A DNA stretch of 64,000 nt from Arthrobacter stackebrandtii. Its GTDB lineage: Bacteria; Actinomycetota; Actinomycetes; Actinomycetales; Micrococcaceae. The stretch spans positions 1,984,001 through 2,048,000 of the forward strand of contig NZ_JAGIOI010000001.1 in assembly GCF_017876675.1 (NCBI RefSeq), in the 5' to 3' direction. Below the pieces are notes generated by a model. That model was not told the origin of the DNA. It saw only the letters and a program-made list of their open reading frames with translations, and searched no databases. Below are positions 52,792 through 61,148 of this stretch, in pieces (position 1 is the stretch's first letter; the number at the start of each line of letters is the position of its first letter). Both the position numbers and the translations under genes were made by a program.

Positions 52792-52850
52792 GACAGCGGC
52801 ATCCGGAGGGCGCGGTGCCACCCACCCAGGGCGGGCCGGGCGCCGTCGGG

Positions 52851-54134
52851 CTATCCGAAGATGAGCGTGGCCAGGGCGAAAATGGCCAGGCCGGCCAGCG
52901 ATCCCACCACGGTGCCGTTGATGCGGATGAACTGCAGGTCCTTGCCCACCTGGAGCTCGATCTTCTGGCTCGTCTCCTCGGCATCCCAGCGCTCCACGGT
53001 GTCCGTGATGAGCGAGGTGATCTCGTGCTTGTACGTGCCCACGAGGTAGGCGGCGGCGTTGGAGATCCACGTGTTGACCTTGCCGGCCAGCTCGTCGTCG
53101 GTGGTGAGGCGGACGCCGAATTCCTGCACGGCCGAGGTGAACTTGCGGCGCAGTTCTGAATCGGGATCCTCGACGGCGTCCGTCAGCGCCGACTTGATGG
53201 TCTCCCAGGTGCGGCCCGCCAGCTCGCGGACCTCGGGGTCGCCCAGCACCTGCTCCTTGATGCCCTCCGCCTTGGCAATCATGGCGGGGTCGTGCTGGAG
53301 TTCCTGGGCCAGGTCCTTCAGGTACTTGTCCAGCTGCAGGCGCACCTCGTGGTTCGGGTTGTCCTGGACGGCACGGGCAAACTTGTAGATCTCGGTGTAG
53401 ATTTTGTCGCCCACCAGCCCGTCCACAAAGCCGGGAACCCAGCTGGGGGACCGGTCGGAAACGAGGCCGGAAATGGTGTCGTGGTTGGAACGGATCCACG
53501 TGGTGGAGCGGTCCACCAGCAGGTCAACCAACGCGTGGTGGTGGCCCTCCGCGAAAATCCGCTCGGCCAGCCGTCCCACGGGCGGGCCCCACGGCGGGTC
53601 CAGCAGGTGCTTGCGCACCAGGGACTCGATGACGTCCTGCACGTCGTCGTCCTTCAGCACGGCGATCGCGCCGCGGATGGCGGCGGCGCCCTCCGTGGCC
53701 ACGCGCTGGGCGCTTTCCGGCTTGGCCAGCCAGGCTCCGACCTTCTCGGCAATCTGCGTGTTGGCGAGCTTTTGCGACACCACCTCCTCGGACAGGAAGT
53801 TCGTCTCCACAAACTCCGCGAGCGAGGAACCGATCTCGTCCTTGCGATTGGGGATGATGGCGGTGTGCGGGATCTTGATGCCCATGGGGTGGCGGAACAG
53901 CGCCGTGACCGCGAACCAGTCGGCAAGCGCGCCCACCATGCCGCCCTCCGCGGCCGCCCGGACGTATGCCAGCCACGGGAATTGCGGCTGCAGGGCGAAC
54001 GCGAAGCAGAATACCACGGCCATGAACAGCAGCAGCCCCAGCGCAATGTTCTTCATCCGCCTCAGCGCAGCCGCCTTTGCCACGTCGGGGTGGGGTGGGT
54101 GTGCGGCCGTGCCGAGCTGTTGTGTCTGCGCCAT
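52851..54134 (-). CDS. DUF445 family membrane protein
   Basis: A 427-residue protein with a membrane helix near each end (about residues 30-55 and 408-426) and a long helical domain in between. GGMVGALADWFAVTALFRHPMGIKIPHTAIIPNRK (positions about 63-98) is the DUF445 hallmark. Function unknown. I use ATG 54132-54134, six bases after TACGCT on the minus strand; a frame opened at 54158 would run into the divergent gdpD-type gene. The two divergent starts are only 22 bp apart. Confidence 0.88.
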   Translation of the reverse strand: MAQTQQLGTAAHPPHPDVAKAAALRRMKNIALGLLLFMAVVFCFAFALQPQFPWLAYVRAAAEGGMVGALADWFAVTALFRHPMGIKIPHTAIIPNRKDEIGSSLAEFVETNFLSEEVVSQKLANTQIAEKVGAWLAKPESAQRVATEGAAAIRGAIAVLKDDDVQDVIESLVRKHLLDPPWGPPVGRLAERIFAEGHHHALVDLLVDRSTTWIRSNHDTISGLVSDRSPSWVPGFVDGLVGDKIYTEIYKFARAVQDNPNHEVRLQLDKYLKDLAQELQHDPAMIAKAEGIKEQVLGDPEVRELAGRTWETIKSALTDAVEDPDSELRRKFTSAVQEFGVRLTTDDELAGKVNTWISNAAAYLVGTYKHEITSLITDTVERWDAEETSQKIELQVGKDLQFIRINGTVVGSLAGLAIFALATLIFG

Positions 54135-54140
54135 GAAGTA

Positions 54141-54150
54141 AGCGTAGCGT
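54141..54150. promoter_or_regulatory. Overlapping divergent -10 boxes
   Basis: Minus strand TACGCT (54141-54146) serves DUF445 and plus strand TAGCGT (54145-54150) serves the GDPD gene; they share bases 54145-54146. Each is six bases from its start codon, so both genes appear leaderless from one compact 22-bp spacer. Confidence 0.65.
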
Positions 54151-54156
54151 GGAGCC

Positions 54157-55020
54157 ATGACGGTAAAGATTTTTGCCCACCGCGGATCCAGCGCCGCCTA
54201 TGCCGAGCACACCCGCGCCGCCTATCTGCAGGCCCTGGCCGACGGCGCCGACGGGGTTGAGTGCGACGTCCACCTCTCCGCCGACGGCCACCTGGTGCTG
54301 CTCCACGATGAAACCCTTGACCGCACCTCGAACGCGAGCGGGCCGGTGGCCAAACGGACCCTGGCGCAACTGCGCGAGATCGACTTCAGCTCCTGGCACG
54401 GGGCCGCCATCCCGCCCGAATACGGCACGGCGGCGCAGCAGTTGCTGACCCTGCCCGAACTGCTGGACCTCCTGGCGGCCGCTGGGCGGGACGTTGCGCT
54501 CGCGATCGAGTTCAAGTACGGAGCCGCCTTCGACCAGGACCTGGTCGATGCCGCCCTGGACACGCTGCGCGGCCGCGGCTGGACCCCCAAGCCGTCGCTG
54601 GCCGGGAACATCGAGGTATCCTTCATGTCCTTCCACCCCGCCGCCGTGAAATATCTTGCCGCCCGGGTGGACCCGACCCGGCTCTGCCAGCTCCTGGAGG
54701 ATGTTGACGTGGCGGAAGTCCGCGAGCAGCTGGACCTGGGGCCGCTCGCCGGCAGGGCCGCCGCGGCCGCGCTGAACTGGTCCATGGGTGAAGGGGAACG
54801 TGTGCTGGACGACGGCGTGGCGCACCTTGCCGGGCCCGGCGTCGAGTATGTGGGTGAGCACCCGGGGGACGTGGCTCGCTGGGTCGCGGCCGGGCGGGTC
54901 CTGCGGGTCTGGACGGTCAACACTGCCGAAGAGCTGGACCTTTGCCTGTCCGCCGGCGTCGCCGAGGTGACCACCAATGTTCCGCGCGAAATCAGGGAGA
55001 TGCTCATGGCGCGCCAATAG
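54157..55020 (+). CDS. Glycerophosphodiester phosphodiesterase
   Basis: Hydrolyses glycerophosphodiesters to glycerol 3-phosphate and an alcohol. The 287-residue TIM-barrel protein has the GDPD motif H8-R-G, the metal ligands E35 and D37 in GVECDVHLS and the second catalytic histidine H50 in LLHDETLDRT. The later NTAEELDLCLSAGVAEVTTNVP is also characteristic. No signal peptide, so it acts in the cytosol, likely in phospholipid or teichoic-acid turnover. Confidence 0.93.
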   Translation: MTVKIFAHRGSSAAYAEHTRAAYLQALADGADGVECDVHLSADGHLVLLHDETLDRTSNASGPVAKRTLAQLREIDFSSWHGAAIPPEYGTAAQQLLTLPELLDLLAAAGRDVALAIEFKYGAAFDQDLVDAALDTLRGRGWTPKPSLAGNIEVSFMSFHPAAVKYLAARVDPTRLCQLLEDVDVAEVREQLDLGPLAGRAAAAALNWSMGEGERVLDDGVAHLAGPGVEYVGEHPGDVARWVAAGRVLRVWTVNTAEELDLCLSAGVAEVTTNVPREIREMLMARQ

Positions 55021-55110
55021 CTGGGGTGGTGGGCCGACCAGCCTCGCGGCTCGCCAGTGAACACCGGCTTACCTTGACGGGAAGCAGACACCGTGTGGTT
55101 GCATGGAACC

Positions 55111-56958
55111 ATGGCATCGAGAATTGAAGACTACGCGCTCCTGTCTGACCTGCACACCGGCGCCCTGGTGGGCCGCGACGGCAGCATCGACTGGCTGTGC
55201 TTTCCGCGCTTTGACTCGCCGGCCGTGTTCACGGCCCTGCTGGGGACCCCGGACCATGGGCGCTGGCTCGTGGCGCCGAGCCATCCTGAAGCGGCCGTCA
55301 AGCACCGCCGCTACCAGCCGCGCACCTTCATCCTGGAAACCACCTGGACCACCCCGGAAGGCTCCGCCAGGATCACCGATTTCATGCCGCTGGGCGACCG
55401 CCGCGCCTCGATCGTGCGCCGCATCCAGGGCCTGGCCGGCAGCGTGGATTTCCGCCAAAACATCACCATCCGCCCCGGGTACGGAAAGATCCTGCCTTGG
55501 GTGCGCCGCATTGACGAGGCCGACGGCACCGAGGCGATTGTTGCCGTGGCAGGACCCGACGCGGTGGTGCTCCGCGGCGATGAGCTGCCCCACGCCGTCG
55601 ACCATGAACACGCAGGCACCTTCACGGTGGCTGCCGGGGAATGCGTGGAGCAGGAACTGACCTGGTACCCCTCGCACCGCTTGGTCCCGCCCGCGATCGA
55701 CATTGACGCGGCGCTGGCACAGACCGGCCAGTACTGGCGGGATTGGGCAGCGCGCTACAACCAGGACGGCAAGTACGCGGAGATCGTGGAGCGCTCGCTG
55801 CTGGTGCTGCGGGCCCTGACGCACGAGGACACCGGCGGGATCGTCGCGGCACCCACCACGTCGCTGCCGGAAGACTTTGGCGGTGCCCGGAACTGGGACT
55901 ACCGCTTCTGCTGGCTGCGCGATGCCGCACTGACACTGGAGGCCATGCTGACCCACGGCTACGCGGACGAGGCGCTGAAGTGGCGCGACTGGCTTCTGCG
56001 CGCCGTGGCCGGGGACCCCGAAGACCTGCAGATCATGTACGGGCTCTCGGGCGAGCGGGACCTGGCCGAAGGCGAGCTGGGGCACCTGCCCGGCTACGAG
56101 GGCGCCCTGCCGGTGCGGATCGGCAACGGCGCCGTGGGCCAGTACCAAGCCGACGTGGTGGGCGAGGTGCTCGTGGCCCTCGAGAAGCTGCGCCTGGCCG
56201 GCGGGCACGAGGACCACTTCTCGTGGCCGCTGCAGCAGGCCATGCTGGGGTTCATTGAGAAGCACCTGCAGGCCAAGGACCACGGCATCTGGGAGATGCG
56301 CGGGGACCTGCTGCACTTCACGCACTCGCGCGTCATGATGTGGGCCGCCTTCGACTGCGCCGTGCGCGCCGTGAGCGACCACGGCCTGAGCGGCCCGGTG
56401 GAGCGCTGGGTTGAACGGCGGGAGGAACTGCGTGCGGAGATCATGGAGTTCGGCTTCAACAAGGAACTGAACACCTTCACGCAGACCTACGGCGGCACCG
56501 CCACGGACGCCTCGCTGCTGGTCCTGCCGCAGGTGGGCTTTGTGGGGTACGGATCACCGGAGATGCTGGGAACCGTGGCCGCCATGGAGGCGGAACTGGT
56601 GGACGGCCACGGGTTGATCCTGCGCTACCAGACCACCCACGGGGTGGACGGACTGGAGCCGGGCGAACACCCGTTCCTGGCCTGCTCGTTCTGGCTGGTG
56701 GAGCAGTACGCGCACACGGGCCGCCGCCCGGAGGCGGTGGCGCTCATGGACAAGCTGGTGGGGCTGGCCAACGAGCTGGGCCTGCTCAGCGAGGAGTACG
56801 ACATGGAGCAGGGGAGGATGGCCGGGAACTTCCCGCAGGCATTCTCCCACCTGGCCCTTGTGCGTGCCGCCGACGCCCTGCACGGCACCGAACACCTGAG
56901 CCTCTCGGATGAGCCCATCGACACCCACACCAAGCCCATCGCCATCGTGGCGCAGTGA
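55111..56958 (+). CDS. Glycoside hydrolase family 15 protein (glucoamylase/trehalase-like)
   Basis: A 615-residue cytosolic protein. The N-terminal beta-sandwich begins IEDYALLSDLHTGALVGRDGSIDWLCFPRFDSP, standard for bacterial GH15. The (alpha/alpha)6 barrel holds NWDYRFCWLRDAALTLEAM (about residues 264-282) and GDLLHFTHSRVMMWAAFDCA. Actinobacterial relatives include trehalases and glucan hydrolases; which applies is open. I chose ATG 55111; TTGACG at 55075-55080 may be its -35. The stop overlaps azlC as GTGA. Confidence 0.9.
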   Translation: MASRIEDYALLSDLHTGALVGRDGSIDWLCFPRFDSPAVFTALLGTPDHGRWLVAPSHPEAAVKHRRYQPRTFILETTWTTPEGSARITDFMPLGDRRASIVRRIQGLAGSVDFRQNITIRPGYGKILPWVRRIDEADGTEAIVAVAGPDAVVLRGDELPHAVDHEHAGTFTVAAGECVEQELTWYPSHRLVPPAIDIDAALAQTGQYWRDWAARYNQDGKYAEIVERSLLVLRALTHEDTGGIVAAPTTSLPEDFGGARNWDYRFCWLRDAALTLEAMLTHGYADEALKWRDWLLRAVAGDPEDLQIMYGLSGERDLAEGELGHLPGYEGALPVRIGNGAVGQYQADVVGEVLVALEKLRLAGGHEDHFSWPLQQAMLGFIEKHLQAKDHGIWEMRGDLLHFTHSRVMMWAAFDCAVRAVSDHGLSGPVERWVERREELRAEIMEFGFNKELNTFTQTYGGTATDASLLVLPQVGFVGYGSPEMLGTVAAMEAELVDGHGLILRYQTTHGVDGLEPGEHPFLACSFWLVEQYAHTGRRPEAVALMDKLVGLANELGLLSEEYDMEQGRMAGNFPQAFSHLALVRAADALHGTEHLSLSDEPIDTHTKPIAIVAQ

Positions 56959-57791
56959 GCGCGACGGCACTTTTGGCGAGCCTCAGGGCGTCGCCGGCGG
57001 CGAAGATCGGCGCCTCCATCGCCATCGCCACGGGACTGTACGGGGTCTCCTTCGGGGCCCTTTCCGTGGCATCCGGGCTCAGCTTTTGGCAGACCATGGT
57101 GCTGAGCCTGCTGCTTTTCAGCGGCGGATCGCAGTTTGCGTTCATCGGCGTGGTCGCTGCCGGCGGCACAGGGGTGGCGGCCATGAGCGCCTCCGCCCTG
57201 TTGGGAATCCGCAACGGCGTCTACGGCATGCAGCTCAACGCCCTGATGCGCCCCACCGGGTGGCGCCGCTTCGCCGCCGCCCATGTCACGATCGATGAGT
57301 CCACGGCCACCGCCACGGGCCAGTCCGAACCGCGGGAGCAGAAGATCGGCTTCTGGGTTGCCGGACTCGGCATATTCGTTCTGTGGAATATTATGACGGC
57401 CGTGGGCGCGGTGCTTGGCGACGCCCTGGGCGACCCCAAGCAGTGGGGCCTGGACGGGGCAGCCGTGGCCGCGTTCCTGGGGCTGCTCTGGCCGCGCATC
57501 AAGGCCTTCCAGCCGGCCGCCATTGCCGTGGTGTGTGCCGTGGTGACGCTGCTCGCCGTGCCCTTTGTGCCGCCGGGCGTGCCCATCCTGGTCGCCGCAC
57601 TCGTGGCCGGTCTCATCGGCTGGTTCCGCAGCGGCGGCACCCCGGACCACGCCCCCGGCCACGTTGGCGACGGCATGGAACCTGACATCGACCCCTACCC
57701 TCATGCAGGGAAGCACGACGCCGGCGTTGCCGGCCCGGGTGCCCCGGGGCCGGCAACGCCGGGCACCGGCCAGGAAAGGGAAGAACCATGA
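56955..57791 (+). CDS. azlC: AzlC family branched-chain amino-acid exporter subunit
   Basis: The large subunit of an AzlCD exporter that expels branched-chain amino acids. The 278-residue protein has about eight helices; TGLYGVSFGALSVASGLSFWQTMVLSLLLFSGGSQFAFIGV (positions about 20-60) is the family pattern. The last 60 residues form a hydrophilic, histidine-containing tail unusual for AzlC (TPDHAPGHVGDGMEPDIDP). GTG overlaps the GH15 stop, and it overlaps azlD by four bases. Confidence 0.9.
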   Translation: MSATALLASLRASPAAKIGASIAIATGLYGVSFGALSVASGLSFWQTMVLSLLLFSGGSQFAFIGVVAAGGTGVAAMSASALLGIRNGVYGMQLNALMRPTGWRRFAAAHVTIDESTATATGQSEPREQKIGFWVAGLGIFVLWNIMTAVGAVLGDALGDPKQWGLDGAAVAAFLGLLWPRIKAFQPAAIAVVCAVVTLLAVPFVPPGVPILVAALVAGLIGWFRSGGTPDHAPGHVGDGMEPDIDPYPHAGKHDAGVAGPGAPGPATPGTGQEREEP

Positions 57792-58099
57792 GCATGTGGT
57801 GGTGGCTGCTGATTGCGGCCCTGGTTGGCTATGCCACCAAACTTCTGGGCTACCTTGTCCCGGCGAAGGTCCTGGCGAACCCGCGCATGTCGCGGGTGGC
57901 CGGCACCCTGACCATCGGCCTGCTGGCTTCCCTGACGGTGGTCAACGCTGCCGCATCCGGCACGTCCGTGGTGCTGGACGCACGGATCGGTGCACTCCTG
58001 GCCGCCGCCGTTGCGCTGTGGCTCAAGGCGCCGTTCCTCGTGGTGGTGATTGTGGGCGCCGCAGTCGCGGCGGGGCTGCGCCTGCTCGGCATGCCCTGA
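57788..58099 (+). CDS. azlD: AzlD family branched-chain amino-acid exporter subunit
   Basis: The small partner of AzlC. The 103-residue protein has about four short helices and the typical GYATKLLGYLVPAKVLANPRMSRV near the N-terminus. AAGGGAAGAA precedes the ATG, which overlaps the azlC stop (ATGA). Confidence 0.9.
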   Translation: MSMWWWLLIAALVGYATKLLGYLVPAKVLANPRMSRVAGTLTIGLLASLTVVNAAASGTSVVLDARIGALLAAAVALWLKAPFLVVVIVGAAVAAGLRLLGMP

Positions 58100-58175
58100 T
58101 CTGCGGTCCCCGGCACCGGGGAGATAATGGGAGCAAACGCATCCAGGCGTGAAACAGGCATTAGAGGAGATCACC

Positions 58176-58508
58176 ATGATCGTCGCATTTTCAGTGGCAC
58201 CCAGCGGAACCCCAGCGGGCGAGCCGGCCGGCACGGGCGACGACGCCTCCGTCCACACCGCCGTCGCCGCAGCCGTTCAGGTGGTGCGCGAGTCCGGCCT
58301 GCCGAACCGCACCAGCTCCATGTTCACCGAAATTGAGGGCGAATGGGACGAGGTCATGGACGTGGTCAAGCGCGCAACGGAGGCCGTGGGCCGCTACGGC
58401 TCTCGCGTCTCCCTGGTCCTGAAGGCCGACATCCGCCCCGGCCACACCGGCGAGCTCGACGGCAAGGTGGCCCGGCTGGAAGGCGCCCTCGACACCTTGG
58501 GCGAGTGA
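58176..58508 (+). CDS. Thiamine-binding protein (MTH1187/YkoF type)
   Basis: A 110-residue ferredoxin-like protein. MIVAFSVAPSGT at the N-terminus, SSMFTEIEGEWDEVMDVVKRA in the middle and RVSLVLKADIRPGHTGEL near the C-terminus match the thiamine-binding MTH1187/YkoF family, which binds the pyrimidine part of thiamine. GAGGAGATC before the ATG is a good SD. It is not beside other thiamine genes here. A longer frame from 58149 is rejected. Confidence 0.85.
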   Translation: MIVAFSVAPSGTPAGEPAGTGDDASVHTAVAAAVQVVRESGLPNRTSSMFTEIEGEWDEVMDVVKRATEAVGRYGSRVSLVLKADIRPGHTGELDGKVARLEGALDTLGE

Positions 58509-58528
58509 CCGCCGTCGGGCATCACAAA

Positions 58529-58561
58529 GGGCTGTTGCGAACAGCCCGGCGCGCCTACGCT
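58529..58561 (+). promoter_or_regulatory. Hairpin and -10 box before the O-methyltransferase
   Basis: GGGCTGTT (58529-58536) pairs with AACAGCCC (58540-58547). TACGCT (58556-58561) follows, six bases before the ATG at 58568, so the mRNA is probably leaderless; the hairpin could end the previous transcript. Confidence 0.5.
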
Positions 58562-58567
58562 TAGGCC

Positions 58568-59236
58568 ATGGTTGAGCATGTGAGCAGGCCCGAATGGAAC
58601 GAGGTCGAGGAGTACCTGTCGCGGACGCTGGTGCGCGGCGGGCCCGGTATGGACGCCGTGCTCGAGAGCATCGACGCCGCCGGAATGCCGCGGATTGAGG
58701 TGGCGCCCACGGCCGGGAAGCTGCTCATGCTGCTGGTGCAGATCCGGGGCGCGCGGCGGGTGCTGGAGATCGGCACGCTGGCAGGCTTCAGCACCATTTG
58801 GCTGGCCCGGGGCATGCCCGACGGCGGACGCCTCACCACCTGCGAATTCCTGCCCGAGCATGCGGCCGTGGCGCAGCGGAACATTGACGCTGCCGGGCTG
58901 GGGGACCGGGTTGACATCCGTGTGGGGGCCGCGCTGGACACGCTCGCCACGCTGGACGGCGGGGAACCATACGACTTTGTGTTCATCGACGCCGACAAGT
59001 CCAACAACGTCGAGTACCTGAAACGGGCGCTGGCACTGACGCGGCCGGGTGCGGTCATTGTCATGGACAACGTGATTTGGGAAGGCACCATTTTGGACCC
59101 GGCATCCGATCCCGACGCCGCCGCCATCCGCGCGGCGCTGGAGTTCATGGGCGCCAGCCCGCAGCTCGAGGCCACTGCCATCCAGACCGCAGGATCCAAG
59201 GGCTGGGACGGCTTCGCGATTGCCGTGGTGAAGTAA
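58568..59236 (+). CDS. SAM-dependent O-methyltransferase (family 3, COMT-like)
   Basis: A 222-residue methyltransferase. SAM is bound by VLEIGTLAGFSTIWLARG (about residues 61-78) and LTTCEFLPEH; DFVFIDADKSN (about 137-147) supplies the metal-binding aspartates of catechol-type O-methyltransferases. Small phenolic acceptors are likely, with identity unknown. Probably leaderless. The acetyltransferase gene follows after three bases. Confidence 0.9.
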   Translation: MVEHVSRPEWNEVEEYLSRTLVRGGPGMDAVLESIDAAGMPRIEVAPTAGKLLMLLVQIRGARRVLEIGTLAGFSTIWLARGMPDGGRLTTCEFLPEHAAVAQRNIDAAGLGDRVDIRVGAALDTLATLDGGEPYDFVFIDADKSNNVEYLKRALALTRPGAVIVMDNVIWEGTILDPASDPDAAAIRAALEFMGASPQLEATAIQTAGSKGWDGFAIAVVK

Positions 59237-59239
59237 CCG

Positions 59240-59767
59240 GTGGACTTTTCCCTGCGCCCGGCCACGGCGGCCGACGCCGAGGCGATCATGGTGATGCACC
59301 TGCAATCCCACGAGGAAACATACGGGCGGCAGCTCCCGGAATCGTTCTTTGCCATGCGCCGCCGGACCCTGCCTGCCCGGGTGGAGCGCTTGCGGAACAC
59401 CATGTTCCGGGAACATATTCCCATGTTGGCATACGACGGCGGAGGACTGGTTGGGGTGGCGGGTGCCGGCCCCGCGAGGGATGCCGATGCGCCGGTCCCG
59501 CTGGAGCTCCACTGGATCTACACCCTGGCCCGTGTCCACGGCAGCGGCGCCGGGCAGCTGCTGCTCGACGCCGTGGTCGGGGAAAAGGCTGCGTGCCTGT
59601 GGGTGTTGGAGGACAATCCGCGGGCACAGGCGTTTTATGCCCGAAACGGCTTCGCCCTGGACGGGGAACGAAAGCTCATGCCGCCGGAGTGGAGCAGCCT
59701 GCCCGAGGTGCGGATGGTCCGGCCGGAGGCTTGTGCCGCGCCAGCCTCGGCTACGCTGGCAGGGTGA
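59240..59767 (+). CDS. GNAT family N-acetyltransferase
   Basis: A 175-residue acetyltransferase. LRPATAADAEAIMVMHLQSHEETYGRQLPE is a common GNAT start (about residues 5-34); LARVHGSGAGQLLLDAVVGEKA (about 95-116) holds the acetyl-CoA loop and WVLEDNPRAQAFYARNGFALDGERK the C-terminal half. Substrate unknown. GTG start three bases after the methyltransferase stop. Its stop overlaps a 16-codon mini-ORF (GTGA). Confidence 0.87.
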   Translation: MDFSLRPATAADAEAIMVMHLQSHEETYGRQLPESFFAMRRRTLPARVERLRNTMFREHIPMLAYDGGGLVGVAGAGPARDADAPVPLELHWIYTLARVHGSGAGQLLLDAVVGEKAACLWVLEDNPRAQAFYARNGFALDGERKLMPPEWSSLPEVRMVRPEACAAPASATLAG

Positions 59768-59814
59768 ACAATCTGCCGCGCACCTGTTTCCGCCACACCT
59801 TTGGACGGCCCTGA
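59764..59814 (+). CDS. 16-codon mini-ORF bridging two genes
   Basis: GTG at 59764 opens a 16-codon frame (NNLPRTCFRHTFGRP) ending in TGA at 59812-59814. Its start overlaps the GNAT stop as GTGA and its stop overlaps the next start as TGATG, so ribosomes could be handed from one gene to the next. TACGCT (59752-59757) lies six bases before the GTG, so it could also begin a leaderless mRNA. Translation is not shown. Confidence 0.5.
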   Translation: MNNLPRTCFRHTFGRP

Positions 59815-60689
59815 TGGGCCGCAAGCGCACACCCAAAAGGGGTGCCGTTGAACCCGAGGATGCCGCTGGTGCAACGACAGTGAAGGGACCAGTGGCCGGG
59901 TTCTTCCAGACAGATACCGGAACCGCTGAGCTGATTCCCGACGGCGACAATCCGAACGGCTGGCTGCTCATGCTCAACGGCGTGCAAAGCTCGCACGTGG
60001 ACCTGGCCGACCCGCTGCGCCTGGAGTTCGAGTACATGCGCTGGATTGTGGCGCTCGTGGAGGACCGCTGGCCTTCAACGGAAAAGCTGAGCACGCTGAG
60101 TCTTGGCGGGGCCGCCTGCTCCATGCCCCGATACCTGGTTGCGGCCTACCCGAACTCACGCAACGTGGTGGTGGAGATCGACGGCAAGCTGGCCAACTAT
60201 GTCCGCGACTGGTTCGAGCTGCCCCGCGCGCCGCTGCTGAAGATCCGGGTGGGCGAGGCCCGCGAGGTGACCGAATCGCTGACGGAGGCAAGCCGGGACC
60301 TGGTGATCCGCGACGTCTTCGCCGGGTCCAAGACGCCGTTTGCGCTGACCACTGCCGAATTCACCGCCGCCGCGAAGAAGGTGCTCAGCCCCGGCGGCGT
60401 CTATGTGGTGAACTGCGGCGACTCGCCCGCCCTGGCCACGGCACGGCGTGAGGCGGCAACCATCGCTGCAGCATTTGAGCACACCATCATCATCGCCGAC
60501 CCGCCCATGCTCAAGGGCCGGCGCTCCGGAAATGTCATCATCGCCGGCAGCGACGCGCCACTGGGCAACGGTGCCGGCCTGCCTAGGACCCTGCTCGGCG
60601 GGGCTATGCCCGCCCAACTGTGGGACGACGGCAAGGTCCGCCAGTTTGGCCGCAGCGCCGTGGTGCTGACGGACGCCGAACCCCAGTAA
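59814..60689 (+). CDS. Spermidine synthase-like (aminopropyltransferase-fold) protein
   Basis: A 291-residue protein of the spermidine-synthase fold. LSTLSLGGAACSMPRYLVAAYPNSRNVVVEID (about residues 96-127) is the SAM-type binding region and VIRDVFAGSKTPFALTTAEF follows. It lacks the GGGDG motif of true SpeE (LGGAACS instead), so it is probably a methyltransferase-like relative, not a proven polyamine enzyme. The ATG at 59814 has no SD; the overlapping mini-ORF may supply ribosomes. Confidence 0.8.
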   Translation: MGRKRTPKRGAVEPEDAAGATTVKGPVAGFFQTDTGTAELIPDGDNPNGWLLMLNGVQSSHVDLADPLRLEFEYMRWIVALVEDRWPSTEKLSTLSLGGAACSMPRYLVAAYPNSRNVVVEIDGKLANYVRDWFELPRAPLLKIRVGEAREVTESLTEASRDLVIRDVFAGSKTPFALTTAEFTAAAKKVLSPGGVYVVNCGDSPALATARREAATIAAAFEHTIIIADPPMLKGRRSGNVIIAGSDAPLGNGAGLPRTLLGGAMPAQLWDDGKVRQFGRSAVVLTDAEPQ

Positions 60690-61148
60690 ACCCGGCACGC
60701 ACCCCCACCTTCAGGGGCCTCTCCGACGGCAAGTTGCCCCTCAGCTTCGGGGCGATCCTCAACTGCAGGACCCTCCACCAACATCCGCGGTGGTTTGGGA
60801 ATCGTTCCAACAGCAAGTGGGGTTGGGAGACCCATGATGCGGCCGGTCCTGCCCATACAGGATGCAATTTCGCCCGCGTTGGCGCCATGAACGCAAAACC
60901 GCGGGGCGGTAATATGGTGCAGGTCTCATAAAATGCGCAATCGCGGCTGGCCCACCCAACAGTGAACCGGACATCGGTCAGTGCAGCCACTCCTCGATTT
61001 GGGATGAGCATGCCAGCTTTCGGAACTGCAGCAACAGGGGACGGCCCACAGATCAACCGTGTTGCCCATGACGCGGTGGGCGCCGGTCCCGGGCCCGCCG
61101 GCAGGGCCGCATTACCCGCAAGGAAATTGCGCCGTTCGGTCGTGCCGG
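60690..61148. other. Gene-poor 460-bp stretch
   Basis: Open frames exist on both strands, but none reads like a protein and none has a convincing start. The composition is less GC-biased around 60900-60950 (ATAAAATGCGCAATCG). It may hold decayed sequence or the promoter of the following exporter. Confidence 0.5.
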
